From assembly GCF_011082725.1 (NCBI RefSeq), contig NZ_CP049715.1:496001-560000 (forward strand): a stretch of 64,000 nucleotides of DNA, read 5' to 3'. Below the pieces are notes generated by a model. That model had not been told where the DNA came from, did not search any database, and worked only from the letters and a program-made list of their open reading frames with translations. This DNA is from Apibacter sp. B3706. Its GTDB lineage: Bacteria > Bacteroidota > Bacteroidia > Flavobacteriales > Weeksellaceae. A program made the position numbers and the translations under genes. Positions 47,334-56,549 of the stretch are shown piece after piece. How positions within the stretch are numbered: the stretch's first letter is position 1; the number at the start of each line of letters is the position of its first letter.

Positions 47334-47987
47334 ATGTTGCATAAAGAATCTATAAATTTTCTATCAGAATTAACTAAAAATAATAATAGAGAATGGTTTG
47401 CTGAAAATAAAGATTGGTATGAAAATTCACGAAAAGATTTTGAGCAATTAGTGACTGAGTTGCTTCAATCAATTTCTCAATTTGATATCCAAACTAGATA
47501 TTTAAATCCTAAAAAATGTATATTCAGGATTTATAGAGATATACGATTTTCAAAAGACAAAACTCCTTATAAAACTCATTTTGGAGCGGTATTCAATGAA
47601 AAAAAAGGATCAGGATTTTATATACACATACAACCGAATAATAATTTTCTAAGCTGCGGATTTTATGATTTGACTTCGAAACAAGTAAAGAACGTTCGAA
47701 AAGGTATTGAAGAAAATTTTGAAGAATTTAAATCGATTCTATCTGAAAGCAAATTCAAAAAAGAAATCGGCGATTTATCCAGAGATTTCGATGTTTTAAA
47801 AAGAGTACCTGTAGGATTTAATATAGAAAGCCCGGCAGTTGAATATTTGAAATTAAAACGATTTTATGTAACCAAACCCTTCGCCCAAGAAAAATTATTT
47901 ACTAATAGCTTTATAGAATATACTACGAATCTATATAAAATTATGCATCCGATTTACGAATTTTTAGAAGAATTCGCACACGAATAA
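47334..47987 (+). CDS. DUF2461 family protein
   Basis: A 217-residue soluble protein of the DUF2461 family, which is common in Bacteroidota and fungi but has no known activity. Diagnostic stretches are FLSELTKNNNREWFAENKDWYE near 9-30, FRIYRDIRFSKDKTPYKTHFGAVF near 63-86, GSGFYIHIQPNNNFLSCGFY near 91-110 and LKRFYVTKPF near 177-186. The conserved charged RDIRFS-KTPYK block looks like a possible active or binding site, but this is only suggested by conservation. It is 37 bases upstream of a VIT1-type transporter and probably shares its transcript. Confidence 0.88.
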   Translation: MLHKESINFLSELTKNNNREWFAENKDWYENSRKDFEQLVTELLQSISQFDIQTRYLNPKKCIFRIYRDIRFSKDKTPYKTHFGAVFNEKKGSGFYIHIQPNNNFLSCGFYDLTSKQVKNVRKGIEENFEEFKSILSESKFKKEIGDLSRDFDVLKRVPVGFNIESPAVEYLKLKRFYVTKPFAQEKLFTNSFIEYTTNLYKIMHPIYEFLEEFAHE

Positions 47988-48024
47988 ATCCAATTAAGGT
48001 ATAATGATTGATGATTAATTCATT

Positions 48025-48732
48025 ATGATGGAAAAAAAATCTTATACCTCAGAAAAACATTATGTTCATAAGATCGGTTGGTTGCGTGCAGCAGTTTTAG
48101 GAGCAAATGACGGCATACTTTCTACAACCAGTTTAGTAATAGGAGTTGCAGCAGCTAGTACCAATAGAGAATTTATTATTTTATCTGCCGTATCGGGGAT
48201 AATTGCCGGAGCCATGTCTATGGCTTCAGGAGAATATGTTTCGGTAAGTTCCCAGGAGGACATTGAAAAATCGGATTTAATCAGAGAGCAAAGAGAATTA
48301 GATGCGACACCTGAAGTTGAATTAGAAGAACTAGCTAAAATATATCAAAAACGGGGTTTAGATAAGGAATTATCGATTAAAGTAGCTGAACAACTTACGA
48401 ATCATAATGCGTTAGCAGCCCATGCAAGGGATGAGCTGGGAATTAATGAAATATCTAAAGCTCGTCCTTTACAAGCAGCTTTAGCATCCTTATTTTCTTT
48501 TTTATCGGGTGGAATTTTACCTTTACTTCTTTCGATTTTTGCACCTCTCACTCATATGGTTTTAATGCAATATTTATTTTCAATTATCTTTCTTATTATA
48601 CTTGGAGCCATATCTGCAAAGACCGGAGGGTATAGCATGCTAAAAGGAATGTTCAAAATTGCTTTTTGGGGCACTCTTTCAATGGGTTTAGCAGCCTTAG
48701 TTGGACATCTTTTTGGCGTTCAAGTCGGATAG
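48025..48732 (+). CDS. VIT1/CCC1-family iron or manganese transporter
   Basis: Inner-membrane metal transporter of 235 residues. The N-terminal KIGWLRAAVLGANDGILSTTSLVIGV (about 16-41) is the family signature in the first helix. The second helix has MSMASGEYVSVSSQEDIEKSD, whose Met and Glu residues line the metal site in plant VIT1. A cytoplasmic Glu-rich helical section (about 84-145) is the metal-capturing domain, and three further helices follow (about 157-230). Homologues export Fe(II) or Mn(II) from the cytoplasm. Which metal is used here is not determined. Two adjacent Met codons (48025 and 48028) are both possible starts. Confidence 0.9.
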   Translation: MMEKKSYTSEKHYVHKIGWLRAAVLGANDGILSTTSLVIGVAAASTNREFIILSAVSGIIAGAMSMASGEYVSVSSQEDIEKSDLIREQRELDATPEVELEELAKIYQKRGLDKELSIKVAEQLTNHNALAAHARDELGINEISKARPLQAALASLFSFLSGGILPLLLSIFAPLTHMVLMQYLFSIIFLIILGAISAKTGGYSMLKGMFKIAFWGTLSMGLAALVGHLFGVQVG

Positions 48733-48979
48733 TATAAATTCATAAGAATTAATCTGTTAAATTGTTTTTATCTAATGGAATGTTTCAGAAATCAAATGTA
48801 TTACCTGTATTTTAGTTAAGGTACAATTAAACCTTTAAATCATTAATGATTACAATAAATACTAACTAAAAATAATATGGAATGATTCAATTTATAGAAA
48901 ATATATATACACATAAATTTAAAAGCCACGATTATATAACGAAATAGGCTAAAAAAGGTTAAAATAGTAAACAATTATT

Positions 48980-48987
48980 TATATTTG
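48980..48987 (+). promoter_or_regulatory. -7 promoter box of the LolC/E-like permease operon
   Basis: TATATTTG matches TAnnTTTG exactly and overlaps the in-frame TTG at 48985. It therefore argues for initiation at the next TTG, 49003. Confidence 0.5.
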
Positions 48988-49002
48988 AAAAAAATTTCCG
49001 AG

Positions 49003-50232
49003 TTGAATTTTACCTGGTTTATATCCAAAAAAATAGCTTTATCAAAAAGTAATAAAAATAATCTTTCGCAAACCATCATTCGTATCGGTCAAACGGCTAT
49101 TGCAATAGGTATCGTAGTATCTGTTTTAACTATGGCTATAGGGCTTGGATCTAAAAAAGCCATTAAACAAAAAATGGCCGATTTCAACGGTCATATCACC
49201 ATTAGAAGTTACGACAGTAACAATTCATTCAATAGTTCTAAACTAAATAGAAAAAATGTACTGCTTGAAAAAATAAAAAATAATCCTGAGGTTTCCAATA
49301 TTCAAGAATATGCTACCCGAAGCGGCGTAATTAGAACAAATATAAGTTTTGCCGGAGTTATTTTAAAAGGAGTTTCGGAAGATTTTGACCGCAAACGATT
49401 TAAAGAATTCATGATTAAAGGGGAAATTCCCAACTATTCTAAAAATTCGATAAGTAATGAGGTGATTTTGTCCGAAAAAATTGCCAAGGAAATGAAGCTG
49501 GATATTGATTCAACCTTTGTCATGTTTTTTGTAAGAGAAAATCAAACACCTATTTACAGACGATTTACGTTAAAGGGGATTTTCAGAACAGACATAAAAC
49601 AAATTGATGATGTCTTTTTGATAGGAGATATACAACATATCCAAAAATTAAATCATTGGAACGGAGATGATATAGGAGGATATGATATTTTTATAAAAGA
49701 TATTGAAGATTTAGACAAGGTTTTCCCTAAAATTGAAGAATGTGCCGGATTTAATAATTATGCAGAAAAGGCAACAACAACATTTTCACAAATCAATGAT
49801 TGGATACGTATTTTTGATACCAATATTTTCATAATCATGTCGATTATGATGGTTGTAGTTGTCATAAATATTATCATGGTGCTTCTTATTCTGATTATTG
49901 AGCGAACCAATTCAATAGGAATGTTAAAAACGTTGGGAGCATCAAATAAACAAATTAGAAAAATTTTTATAAATTATACTCTTTTCATAATGATTCCGGG
50001 ATTGTTGGTGGGAAATTGTATTGCTATTGCATTATTATATATTCAAAAGTATTTTGAGGTTATAAAATTGAATCCTGATAATTACTATGTAAGTTCAGTA
50101 CCGGTTTACATAAATTTCTTTTATATTTTTATTATATCTTTGGTTTCTTTAGTTATTAGCGGAATAGTATTACTTTTACCTTCTTATTTAATAACTAAAA
50201 TATCTCCTATAAAAGCTATAAAATTTCAATAA
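49003..50232 (+). CDS. ABC transporter permease, FtsX / LolC-LolE-like
   Basis: Inner-membrane permease probably involved in moving lipoproteins or lipids to the outer membrane. The open frame has no ATG start. TTG at 49003 gives MNFTWFISKKIALSK, the usual LolC/E N-terminus, and the alternative TTG at 48985 lies inside the -7 box. From 49003 the protein has 409 residues: a helix at about 28-48, a large periplasmic MacB-like domain (about 50-265), and three helices near 268-292, 313-340 and 368-395. The FtsX signature IIERTNSIGMLKTLGASNKQIRKIF follows helix two. The ATPase partner is not nearby. A DUF3810 gene starts 2 bases after the stop. Confidence 0.85.
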   Translation: MNFTWFISKKIALSKSNKNNLSQTIIRIGQTAIAIGIVVSVLTMAIGLGSKKAIKQKMADFNGHITIRSYDSNNSFNSSKLNRKNVLLEKIKNNPEVSNIQEYATRSGVIRTNISFAGVILKGVSEDFDRKRFKEFMIKGEIPNYSKNSISNEVILSEKIAKEMKLDIDSTFVMFFVRENQTPIYRRFTLKGIFRTDIKQIDDVFLIGDIQHIQKLNHWNGDDIGGYDIFIKDIEDLDKVFPKIEECAGFNNYAEKATTTFSQINDWIRIFDTNIFIIMSIMMVVVVINIIMVLLILIIERTNSIGMLKTLGASNKQIRKIFINYTLFIMIPGLLVGNCIAIALLYIQKYFEVIKLNPDNYYVSSVPVYINFFYIFIISLVSLVISGIVLLLPSYLITKISPIKAIKFQ

Positions 50233-50234
50233 AT

Positions 50235-51341
50235 ATGTTAAATAAGAAGAAAATAAAAGTAAGTATAAGCGGTTTATTATCTTCACTTTTGTTGCAATTT
50301 TTCATATTTCAAGTTATAAAATTGAGTTTAAATCCGACAGATAGTTGGTATTATCATTTTGTAATAAAAGTAAAGTTTTTTTTAAATTCAGTATTCGGAA
50401 ATATTTCAATTTCAATAGGAGATATATTTTATATAATTTTAGCCGTATTTATCTTAGCATGTTTGATACAAGCATTCGTTTTTTTTATTAAAAAGAAGAA
50501 AGAAAAAATAACAGCATGTTTTATCAAGATCTTACTTCTTTTAAACATTTTATACGGATGGTTTATGTTGTCGTTTGGGCTTTTATACAACTATAGAAAT
50601 TTCTCCCAATATGAAAATTCTCAAGAAAAATTATTTCTAATTGATTATAAAATTGTTGCGGGTCATTTGTTGAATGAATGTGTTAAACTAAAGGAGGAAG
50701 TTTCCAACAATAAAAAAGGAGAATTTACGGTCAACCGTGAAAAAATGATTCAAATAATTAATCAAGAACAAAGTGCTTTTTATGGTATTCCGAGGCAAAA
50801 TGAAAACGTTAAAAAATCAATCTTTAATCCCATTTTAATTAAATTGGGAATACTGGGATATTATAATCCATTTACAGGAGAAGCTCAAGTTGCTAAAGGA
50901 ATTCCCGATACATCGATCCCCTTTACCATAGCACATGAAATGGGACATCAGGTAGGAGTAGCCAGAGAAGATGAAGCAAACTTTTATTCCTTTTATATGG
51001 GAGAATCTTCACCCAATAAAGATTTTCAATATAGTGTTAAATATAAAGCATTAAATTATCTATTACGAGAAATCTATGTAAATGATTCTGCATTTGTGCA
51101 TTTACTTTTACGAAATTATTCGGAAGGAATGAAATTGGATCGAGAAAAAGAAAAAAAATATTATCTGGGAATGTCAGGGTTAGGATCAGATGTATTTTCT
51201 TATATGAATAATATATACCTTAAATCAAATTCGCAAAAAGAGGGAATTATTGCTTATAATCTTGTATCTCAAATGATTGTCAGCTATTACAAAAAACAAT
51301 ATCCTTCCTTGTTTTTAAAAGAAAACCCTTTAATTCAATAA
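50235..51341 (+). CDS. DUF3810 membrane-anchored zinc-metallopeptidase-like protein
   Basis: A 368-residue protein with three N-terminal hydrophobic segments (about 11-30, 53-76 and 92-115) and a soluble C-terminal part. The sequence FTIAHEMGHQVGVAREDEANFYS near 228-250 contains HEMGH, an HExxH zinc site, with Glu residues downstream as possible third ligands. The family DUF3810 is characteristic of Bacteroidota and resembles a membrane-anchored metallopeptidase, but no substrate is known. It starts 2 bases after the LolC/E-like permease gene, so the two are co-expressed and may both act in envelope maturation; that link is inference. Confidence 0.88.
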   Translation: MLNKKKIKVSISGLLSSLLLQFFIFQVIKLSLNPTDSWYYHFVIKVKFFLNSVFGNISISIGDIFYIILAVFILACLIQAFVFFIKKKKEKITACFIKILLLLNILYGWFMLSFGLLYNYRNFSQYENSQEKLFLIDYKIVAGHLLNECVKLKEEVSNNKKGEFTVNREKMIQIINQEQSAFYGIPRQNENVKKSIFNPILIKLGILGYYNPFTGEAQVAKGIPDTSIPFTIAHEMGHQVGVAREDEANFYSFYMGESSPNKDFQYSVKYKALNYLLREIYVNDSAFVHLLLRNYSEGMKLDREKEKKYYLGMSGLGSDVFSYMNNIYLKSNSQKEGIIAYNLVSQMIVSYYKKQYPSLFLKENPLIQ

Positions 51342-51575
51342 AATAAAAATTAAGAGTAGCAATAGTATATAGTTATATAAATTTATATCTTCACTAATCT
51401 CATAAACTTTGCATATAATCAACTGGTTATAGTTAATATCATATCCGGTTCCTCCCTTTACTTTAGTGCCCGGTCATACATCAGATTATCATGATTTATT
51501 GAGTCAATAAAATCAGGTATTTTCAAGTATAAAACAAAAATTTACATCGATGAAGATAAATTAAGAATTAAATAC

Positions 51576-51604
51576 TTGACAATGGGACACAATAAGTATA
51601 TTTG
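51576..51604 (+). promoter_or_regulatory. Promoter of the Ig-like lipoprotein gene, with -33 and -7 elements
   Basis: TTG at 51576-51578 and TATATTTG at 51597-51604 are 18 bases apart, the spacing of Bacteroidota -33/-7 promoters. The start codon at 51629 is 24 bases further on. This is the best two-element promoter in the window. Confidence 0.65.
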
Positions 51605-51628
51605 TAAACACTATACTAAACTTTGTAT

Positions 51629-53236
51629 ATGTATAAAATAATTAAAATTCTTGTAGTAAGCAGCCTAATAATTTCATGTGCACGAGTTGGGAGTCCAAGC
51701 GGAGGTCCTAAAGATATTACACCCCCTAAATTTTTAGGCTCTAAACCGGATACATTAGCTACAAATGTTAATCCTAATACTAAGGAAATTGTATTAAATT
51801 TTGATGAATATGTGATTTTGAAAGATATAGCACAGCAGGTCATCATTTCACCCCCCCCCGGAATCACTCCTACCATTTCTCCTGTAGGTACGGCAAGGAA
51901 ATATGTAACCGTTCGTTTTTATGAACCGTTACTTTCGAATACTACCTATACTATCAATTTTGGATCGAGTATTCAAGATAATAACGAAGGAAATAAATTA
52001 AACAATTTTTCCTATACATTTTCTACGGGAAATACAATTGATAGTCTACAAGTTAATGGTACGGTTAGGCAAAGTTTAAAAAAAGAATTGGCAAACCCGA
52101 CGATCGTATCCTTGTATAAGATTGAAAAAGATAAATCAGGTAAAGATTCCGTAAATTTAAAAAATAAACCCTATTACATTTCAAGAGTAGATTCTGCAGG
52201 AAATTTCAAATTAAAACATTTGCATGAAGGAAAGTATAGATTATTGGCATTTAATGATCTAAATTCAAATTTAATTCCTGACACGGATAAAGAAATGGTA
52301 GGATTTGCAGCACAAGATATTAATCCTTTGTATCCGGAAACTTATTCATTAGTATTGTCTCCTGTAAAGCAATCGTACAAATTTTTAAAAGCAGAACAAG
52401 AGGGTCAAGGCATAATAAAAGTTAAATTTAAAGGACACCCCGATAAATTAAGTATAACTCCTGTTGATCGTGATTTTCCTTCTTATAAAATAGAACATCA
52501 GCCCTTTGCAGACAGTTTATATGTATATTTTAACAATGCAGAATTCAAAAAAACAGAAAAGAAATTTAGAATAAAATTACTTTTAAAATACCTTCAAAAA
52601 GTAGATACGCTTAATTTATTATATGATAATACCTTAAAGTCTGAGTTGTCAATTACACCCATCGAAAAAGAAGTTTCTCCCACTGCCAGTTTTATGTTAA
52701 AAGCATCCAATTACATTAATCGGATTGACAAAAACAGAATAGAAGTTAGTAAAAATAATGAACCCATAAATTTTAATGCGGAAATAGATTCTTTAAATGC
52801 TAAAAATATTGCTATTAAATTTCCTGTAGCTTATGATACGGAATACAAGGTAACCATCAAAGATCAATCATTTAAAGATTTTTTAAATCAAACTAATAAA
52901 GATACGTTGTCATATGTTATTAAAACCAAAAAGCAGAATGAATTTGGAAATTTAAGTATCAGATTACAAAATAAGCCTGATTCAAAATTTTTCTTTCAAC
53001 TGGTAAATGAAAAATACGAAGTGTTGGAAAATATTTATGGATCGCAAGATACTTTTATATTTCAAAACATGAAACCGGGAAAATATTTGATTCGTATATT
53101 GGTAGATCAGAATAATAACGGAATTTGGGATTCGGCAGATCTGGAAAATTTCAAACCGGCAGAACCTACCTATTTATATCCCAATGTTATCGATGTCAGA
53201 CCTTTATGGGATATTAATGAAGTTTGGATTTTATAA
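51629..53236 (+). CDS. Ig-like domain lipoprotein with carboxypeptidase-regulatory-like repeats
   Basis: A 535-residue envelope lipoprotein. The start is taken at ATG 51629 instead of TTG 51623, giving a lipoprotein signal peptide MYKIIKILVVSSLIISC with lipid cysteine Cys17. The N-terminal Big_5-type Ig domain (about 25-130) reads DITPPKFLGSKPDTLATNV, NFDEYVILKD, and YTINFGSSIQDNNEGN. Carboxypeptidase-regulatory-like beta modules follow (YRLLAFNDLNSNLIPDTDKEMVGF near 205 and YLIRILVDQNNNGIWDSADLENF near 490). Function is unknown; the family is common in Flavobacteriia. Codons 75-77 are a run of nine C residues (51851-51859), striking in this AT-rich DNA. A haem-binding-domain gene follows by 43 bases. 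Confidence 0.85.
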   Translation: MYKIIKILVVSSLIISCARVGSPSGGPKDITPPKFLGSKPDTLATNVNPNTKEIVLNFDEYVILKDIAQQVIISPPPGITPTISPVGTARKYVTVRFYEPLLSNTTYTINFGSSIQDNNEGNKLNNFSYTFSTGNTIDSLQVNGTVRQSLKKELANPTIVSLYKIEKDKSGKDSVNLKNKPYYISRVDSAGNFKLKHLHEGKYRLLAFNDLNSNLIPDTDKEMVGFAAQDINPLYPETYSLVLSPVKQSYKFLKAEQEGQGIIKVKFKGHPDKLSITPVDRDFPSYKIEHQPFADSLYVYFNNAEFKKTEKKFRIKLLLKYLQKVDTLNLLYDNTLKSELSITPIEKEVSPTASFMLKASNYINRIDKNRIEVSKNNEPINFNAEIDSLNAKNIAIKFPVAYDTEYKVTIKDQSFKDFLNQTNKDTLSYVIKTKKQNEFGNLSIRLQNKPDSKFFFQLVNEKYEVLENIYGSQDTFIFQNMKPGKYLIRILVDQNNNGIWDSADLENFKPAEPTYLYPNVIDVRPLWDINEVWIL

Positions 53237-53279
53237 ATTCAGTATCCATATTTAAACTATAAACGGTAATTGATTACTG

Positions 53280-53726
53280 ATGAAGAAAATATTGCTTTAT
53301 GGAATTTTCATTTTTTTGTCTTTCCAATTAATTCAAATAGATAAAGAAAATCCATCGGTTGACAAAAAAATAGACTATAACCGGGTAACATATGCATCTC
53401 CGGAAATACAAAAAATTTTAAAAAAAGCCTGCTACGATTGTCATTCCAATGAAGTAAATTATCCATGGTATTCTTCCATTGCTCCTATATCTTGGTTTAT
53501 TAAAGAACATGTAAATCAAGGAAAAGAATACGTTAATTTTTCAGAATATGGAAAATATAATCGTTATCAGAAAGAACATATTAATTCATCCCTATACCGA
53601 GTAATTGAAAATAAAACCATGCCCCTCAACAGTTATCTTTGGATGCATAAAGACGCGAATTTATCGGAAAAAGATTATATCCTTTTACTTAATTGGTTTC
53701 GGACACAATGTAGCATAAAAAATTAA
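53280..53726 (+). CDS. Haem-binding domain protein (Haem_bd type)
   Basis: A 148-residue exported or membrane-anchored protein with an N-terminal hydrophobic segment (about 3-20). The c-type haem motif CYDCH is at 51-55 within ILKKACYDCHSNEVNYPWYSSIAPISWFIKEHV, the characteristic start of the Haem_bd domain of Bacteroidota. MPLNSYLWMHKDANLSEKDYILLLNWF near the C-terminus supplies a methionine candidate for the second haem ligand. It is likely a small periplasmic cytochrome-like protein, but its redox partner is unknown. It follows the Ig-like lipoprotein gene by 43 bases and may be co-transcribed. Confidence 0.88.
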   Translation: MKKILLYGIFIFLSFQLIQIDKENPSVDKKIDYNRVTYASPEIQKILKKACYDCHSNEVNYPWYSSIAPISWFIKEHVNQGKEYVNFSEYGKYNRYQKEHINSSLYRVIENKTMPLNSYLWMHKDANLSEKDYILLLNWFRTQCSIKN

Positions 53727-53804
53727 AAATGCATACATTTTGTAGATACCTGTTAGATGGAAAAAGTAAAAGAAAATTAAATCAATCAACAGAACAGGAT
53801 AGTA

Positions 53805-54746
53805 ATGAGTCTATATCATAATTTTATGAAACCTATTAAAAAAGGAGATACTATTTTAATTGTAGCACCGGCAGGAGCAGTTAAAAAAGAGGACATTCAA
53901 CCGGCGATAGATATAATTACAAAACAAGGCTGGAAGTATGAAATAGGTAAAAATACATTCAATCATTATTACTTCGGATATAATTATTCGGGAAAAGTAA
54001 AAGAAAGGTTGGAAGATTTGCAATGGGCATTAGATCATCCTCATGCTAAGGCTATATGGTTTGCTCGAGGCGGCTACGGAGGTGTGCAACTAGTGGATTT
54101 TTTAAAATTGAATAAATTTAAAGAAAATCCTAAATGGTTAATCGGATATTCGGATAATACGGTTTTTCATCAGCATTTTAATAGAAGAGGAATTCCTACT
54201 TTACATGCAACCGTTTGTAAATCATTACCGCAAGGACAGTCAGATGAAACCTATACAACTCTTGTTGATGCCTTAGAGAATAGAAAACTTGAATATGAAA
54301 TAGAAAGCACTTCTTTTAATAAAACAGGAAAAGTTGAAGGAATTTTGACGGGAGGCAACCTATCGATTTTATACAGTCTGTTAGGAAGTAGATCCTTAGA
54401 TCATTGGGAAGATAAAATTATATTTATGGAGGATTGGTATGAGAATTATTATCATATTGATCGAATGCTGATCGCATTGAAAAGAGCGGGAGTACTTAAT
54501 AAAATTAAAGGATTACTGGTAGGAGCTTTTACGAAAATGGATTCAAAAGATGAAAATAAATTCTATGATGAACCGTTTGATCAAGAAGCCTATAAAATTA
54601 TTGCTTTACGGTTTCAAAAATACAATATTCCCATGGCATTTGGTTTTCCCGGGGGACATATTTTCGATACACGCGCCTTAATGATGGGAGGAAACATAAT
54701 TCTAGATATACAAAAAGATAAGGTTTTTCTTAGAAATACAATTTAA
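53805..54746 (+). CDS. LD-carboxypeptidase (S66 family)
   Basis: Serine peptidase that removes the terminal D-alanine from murein tetrapeptides during cytoplasmic recycling of the cell wall; MccF-like immunity proteins share the fold. The 313 residues carry the nucleophile Ser in WLIGYSDNTVFHQHF near 113-127, the oxyanion FARGGYGGVQLVDFL near 86-100, the Glu in MEDWYENYYHIDRML near 208-222, and the His in FGFPGGHIFDTRALMMGG near 283-300. The family N-terminus usually begins a few residues before KGDTI, so ATG 53826 (MKPIKKGD) is a good alternative to 53805. It follows the haem-binding gene by about 80 bases. Confidence 0.92.
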   Translation: MSLYHNFMKPIKKGDTILIVAPAGAVKKEDIQPAIDIITKQGWKYEIGKNTFNHYYFGYNYSGKVKERLEDLQWALDHPHAKAIWFARGGYGGVQLVDFLKLNKFKENPKWLIGYSDNTVFHQHFNRRGIPTLHATVCKSLPQGQSDETYTTLVDALENRKLEYEIESTSFNKTGKVEGILTGGNLSILYSLLGSRSLDHWEDKIIFMEDWYENYYHIDRMLIALKRAGVLNKIKGLLVGAFTKMDSKDENKFYDEPFDQEAYKIIALRFQKYNIPMAFGFPGGHIFDTRALMMGGNIILDIQKDKVFLRNTI

Positions 54747-54849
54747 TCAATAGATATAGTTAATAGAAAATAAATATATCAGATCCGAAATACGATCTTT
54801 TTTCAATATATATAGGTAGTATTAAAACTTACCTCAAAGCATGAAAATC

Positions 54850-54880
54850 CTAAATACAGTAAATATTATACTGTATTTAG
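54850..54880. terminator. Hairpin between convergent LD-carboxypeptidase and gtrA-like genes
   Basis: A 12-bp perfect stem (54850-54861 with 54869-54880) around a seven-base loop. The following sequence is AT-rich but lacks a clean T run, so termination strength is uncertain. Confidence 0.6.
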
Positions 54881-54902
54881 ATTATAAGATTATAAATTTT
54901 TA

Positions 54903-55361
54903 TTAATTAGAAAATACTATTTTCTTTTTTGCGATATAATTGATTATAGATACTGCGAAAATAGCGGCAGCTTTACAAAATACTATGTCTCCTATAGTAT
55001 AAAAGTAAAAATTAATGGGTTTGTTAACGAAAAAATGAAAAAACGCAAATGCTCCCCAGCTCATAAACATAGTAATTATAGAAAGGCTAAAAAATAATAC
55101 AAATTCCTTTCTTCTGGAATGTTTACCTCGTTCAAAAACATAGCGAATGCTAAAAAAATAATTGCTCAAAATACCCGCTCCGGTAGATAAAAGATTGGAT
55201 AATGGGTAGGCGTTGGACTTGTTTTCAAAAGAAAAAAAATGAGGCAGCATATTAGGCAAGCTTAGTAATTTCATACAAAAAATTTCAATTACGGCACTTA
55301 AGGCTCCTGCTAGAAAAAACAAAACTAATTGTTTTTTGTGCTTATTTATGGAAGTGATCAC
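54903..55361 (-). CDS. GtrA-like membrane protein
   Basis: A 152-residue integral membrane protein with four helices (about 12-31, 50-72, 88-112 and 118-143), the GtrA fold. Family features include FFLAGALSAVIEIFCMKLL at the first helix, GAGILSNYFFSIRYVFE near 62-78 and a last helix AAAIFAVSIINYIAKKKIVF. GtrA proteins usually help move undecaprenyl-linked sugars across the inner membrane for decoration of polysaccharides or teichoic acids. No glycosyltransferase partner is adjacent here. Divergent -7 boxes for this gene and the agmatine deiminase gene lie 22 bases apart upstream. Confidence 0.9.
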   Translation of the reverse strand: MITSINKHKKQLVLFFLAGALSAVIEIFCMKLLSLPNMLPHFFSFENKSNAYPLSNLLSTGAGILSNYFFSIRYVFERGKHSRRKEFVLFFSLSIITMFMSWGAFAFFHFFVNKPINFYFYTIGDIVFCKAAAIFAVSIINYIAKKKIVFSN

Positions 55362-55387
55362 TTAATAGAAATTATTAAAAATTTTTA

Positions 55388-55395
55388 CAAAAATA
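55388..55395 (-). promoter_or_regulatory. -7 promoter box of the gtrA-like gene
   Basis: TATTTTTG on the minus strand matches TAnnTTTG and lies 26 bases before the ATG at 55361. Confidence 0.5.
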
Positions 55396-55416
55396 GATTA
55401 ATTTTTTTTATTTCTG

Positions 55417-55424
55417 TAATTTTG
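55417..55424 (+). promoter_or_regulatory. -7 promoter box of the agmatine deiminase gene
   Basis: TAATTTTG matches TAnnTTTG and lies 36 bases before the ATG at 55461. Confidence 0.55.
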
Positions 55425-55460
55425 GATTAAATAAATAATAATTTAAAACATAGACTGAAT

Positions 55461-56549
55461 ATGTCAAGCAAAGATTATATGAAATATACTCCGCAAGAAT
55501 TTTTAAATAAAACTCCTAAAGAATTGGGATTCTTTTTTCCGGCTGAATTTTATCCTCATAAATCTACTTGGTTATCTTGGCCGCATAAAGAATTATCATG
55601 GCCGGGTAAAATTGAAAAAATCTATGCTCCGTATGCGCAATTTATTGCAGAAGTATCTAATGGGGAAGAAGTTAATATAAATGTGGTTAGTGTTGAGATG
55701 AAAGACTTTGCCATGAATTATATAGAAAAAACAAATGCTAATTTGGATATGATCAATTTTTATATTCATCCGACTAATGATGCATGGTGTCGCGACCATG
55801 GTCCCGCGTTTGTAATTAATCCCCATTCATTAGAACATAAAAAAGCCATTGTAAATTGGAATTATAATGCCTGGGGTGATAAATATCCTCCCTATGATTT
55901 GGATAATGAAATACCTCTCCATATAGCCAAAGAAGAAAGATTACCTGTTTTTAATCCGGGCATAGTGATGGAAGGTGGTTCCGTTGAATTTAACGGTAGA
56001 GGAACGGTCCTAACATCTAAGTCATGTCTACTTAATAAAAACAGAAATCCTCATTTAAATCAAAGTCAAATCGAAGAATATCTGAAAAATTATTATGGAG
56101 TAAATCAAGTCCTTTGGATCGATGAGGGAATTGTTGGCGATGATACAGATGGTCATATAGATGATACCGTACGTTTTATAAATGAAAATACCGTACTTGC
56201 TGTGGTAGAAAATAATAAAAATGATGAAAACTATCACATATTACAACAAAATTTAAAACAATTAAAAGCTATGAAACTTTCCGATGGTTCTCCTTTACAA
56301 ATTATAGAATTACCTATGCCAGAACCGGTATATTACGATGGATGTCGTTTACCTGCTTCTTATGCAAATTTTTACATAGCTAATAAATCAGTGATTGTAC
56401 CAATTTTTAATGGTGAAAATGATAAACGAGCGTTGGATATCATAAAAAAATGTTTTCCGAATAGAAATGTAATAGGAATAGATTCCACTGATATCATTTG
56501 GGGATTAGGTAGTTTCCATTGTTTGAGTCAACAGGAACCGGCGATTTAA
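55461..56549 (+). CDS. aguA: Agmatine deiminase (PAD_porph family)
   Basis: Hydrolyses agmatine to N-carbamoylputrescine and ammonia, a step in putrescine synthesis. The 362 residues show the deiminase motifs: WLSWPHKELSW near 37-47, TNDAWCRDHGPAFVINP near 107-123 (substrate-binding Arg-Asp-His), MEGGSVEFNGRGTVLT near 171-186, DTDGHIDDTVRF near 231-242 (catalytic His and Asp) and GLGSFHCLSQQEPA near 347-360 with the nucleophile Cys. It is monocistronic with its own -7 box. No N-carbamoylputrescine amidase gene is in the window. The related peptidylarginine deiminase function is less likely at this length and without a signal peptide. Confidence 0.93.
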   Translation: MSSKDYMKYTPQEFLNKTPKELGFFFPAEFYPHKSTWLSWPHKELSWPGKIEKIYAPYAQFIAEVSNGEEVNINVVSVEMKDFAMNYIEKTNANLDMINFYIHPTNDAWCRDHGPAFVINPHSLEHKKAIVNWNYNAWGDKYPPYDLDNEIPLHIAKEERLPVFNPGIVMEGGSVEFNGRGTVLTSKSCLLNKNRNPHLNQSQIEEYLKNYYGVNQVLWIDEGIVGDDTDGHIDDTVRFINENTVLAVVENNKNDENYHILQQNLKQLKAMKLSDGSPLQIIELPMPEPVYYDGCRLPASYANFYIANKSVIVPIFNGENDKRALDIIKKCFPNRNVIGIDSTDIIWGLGSFHCLSQQEPAI

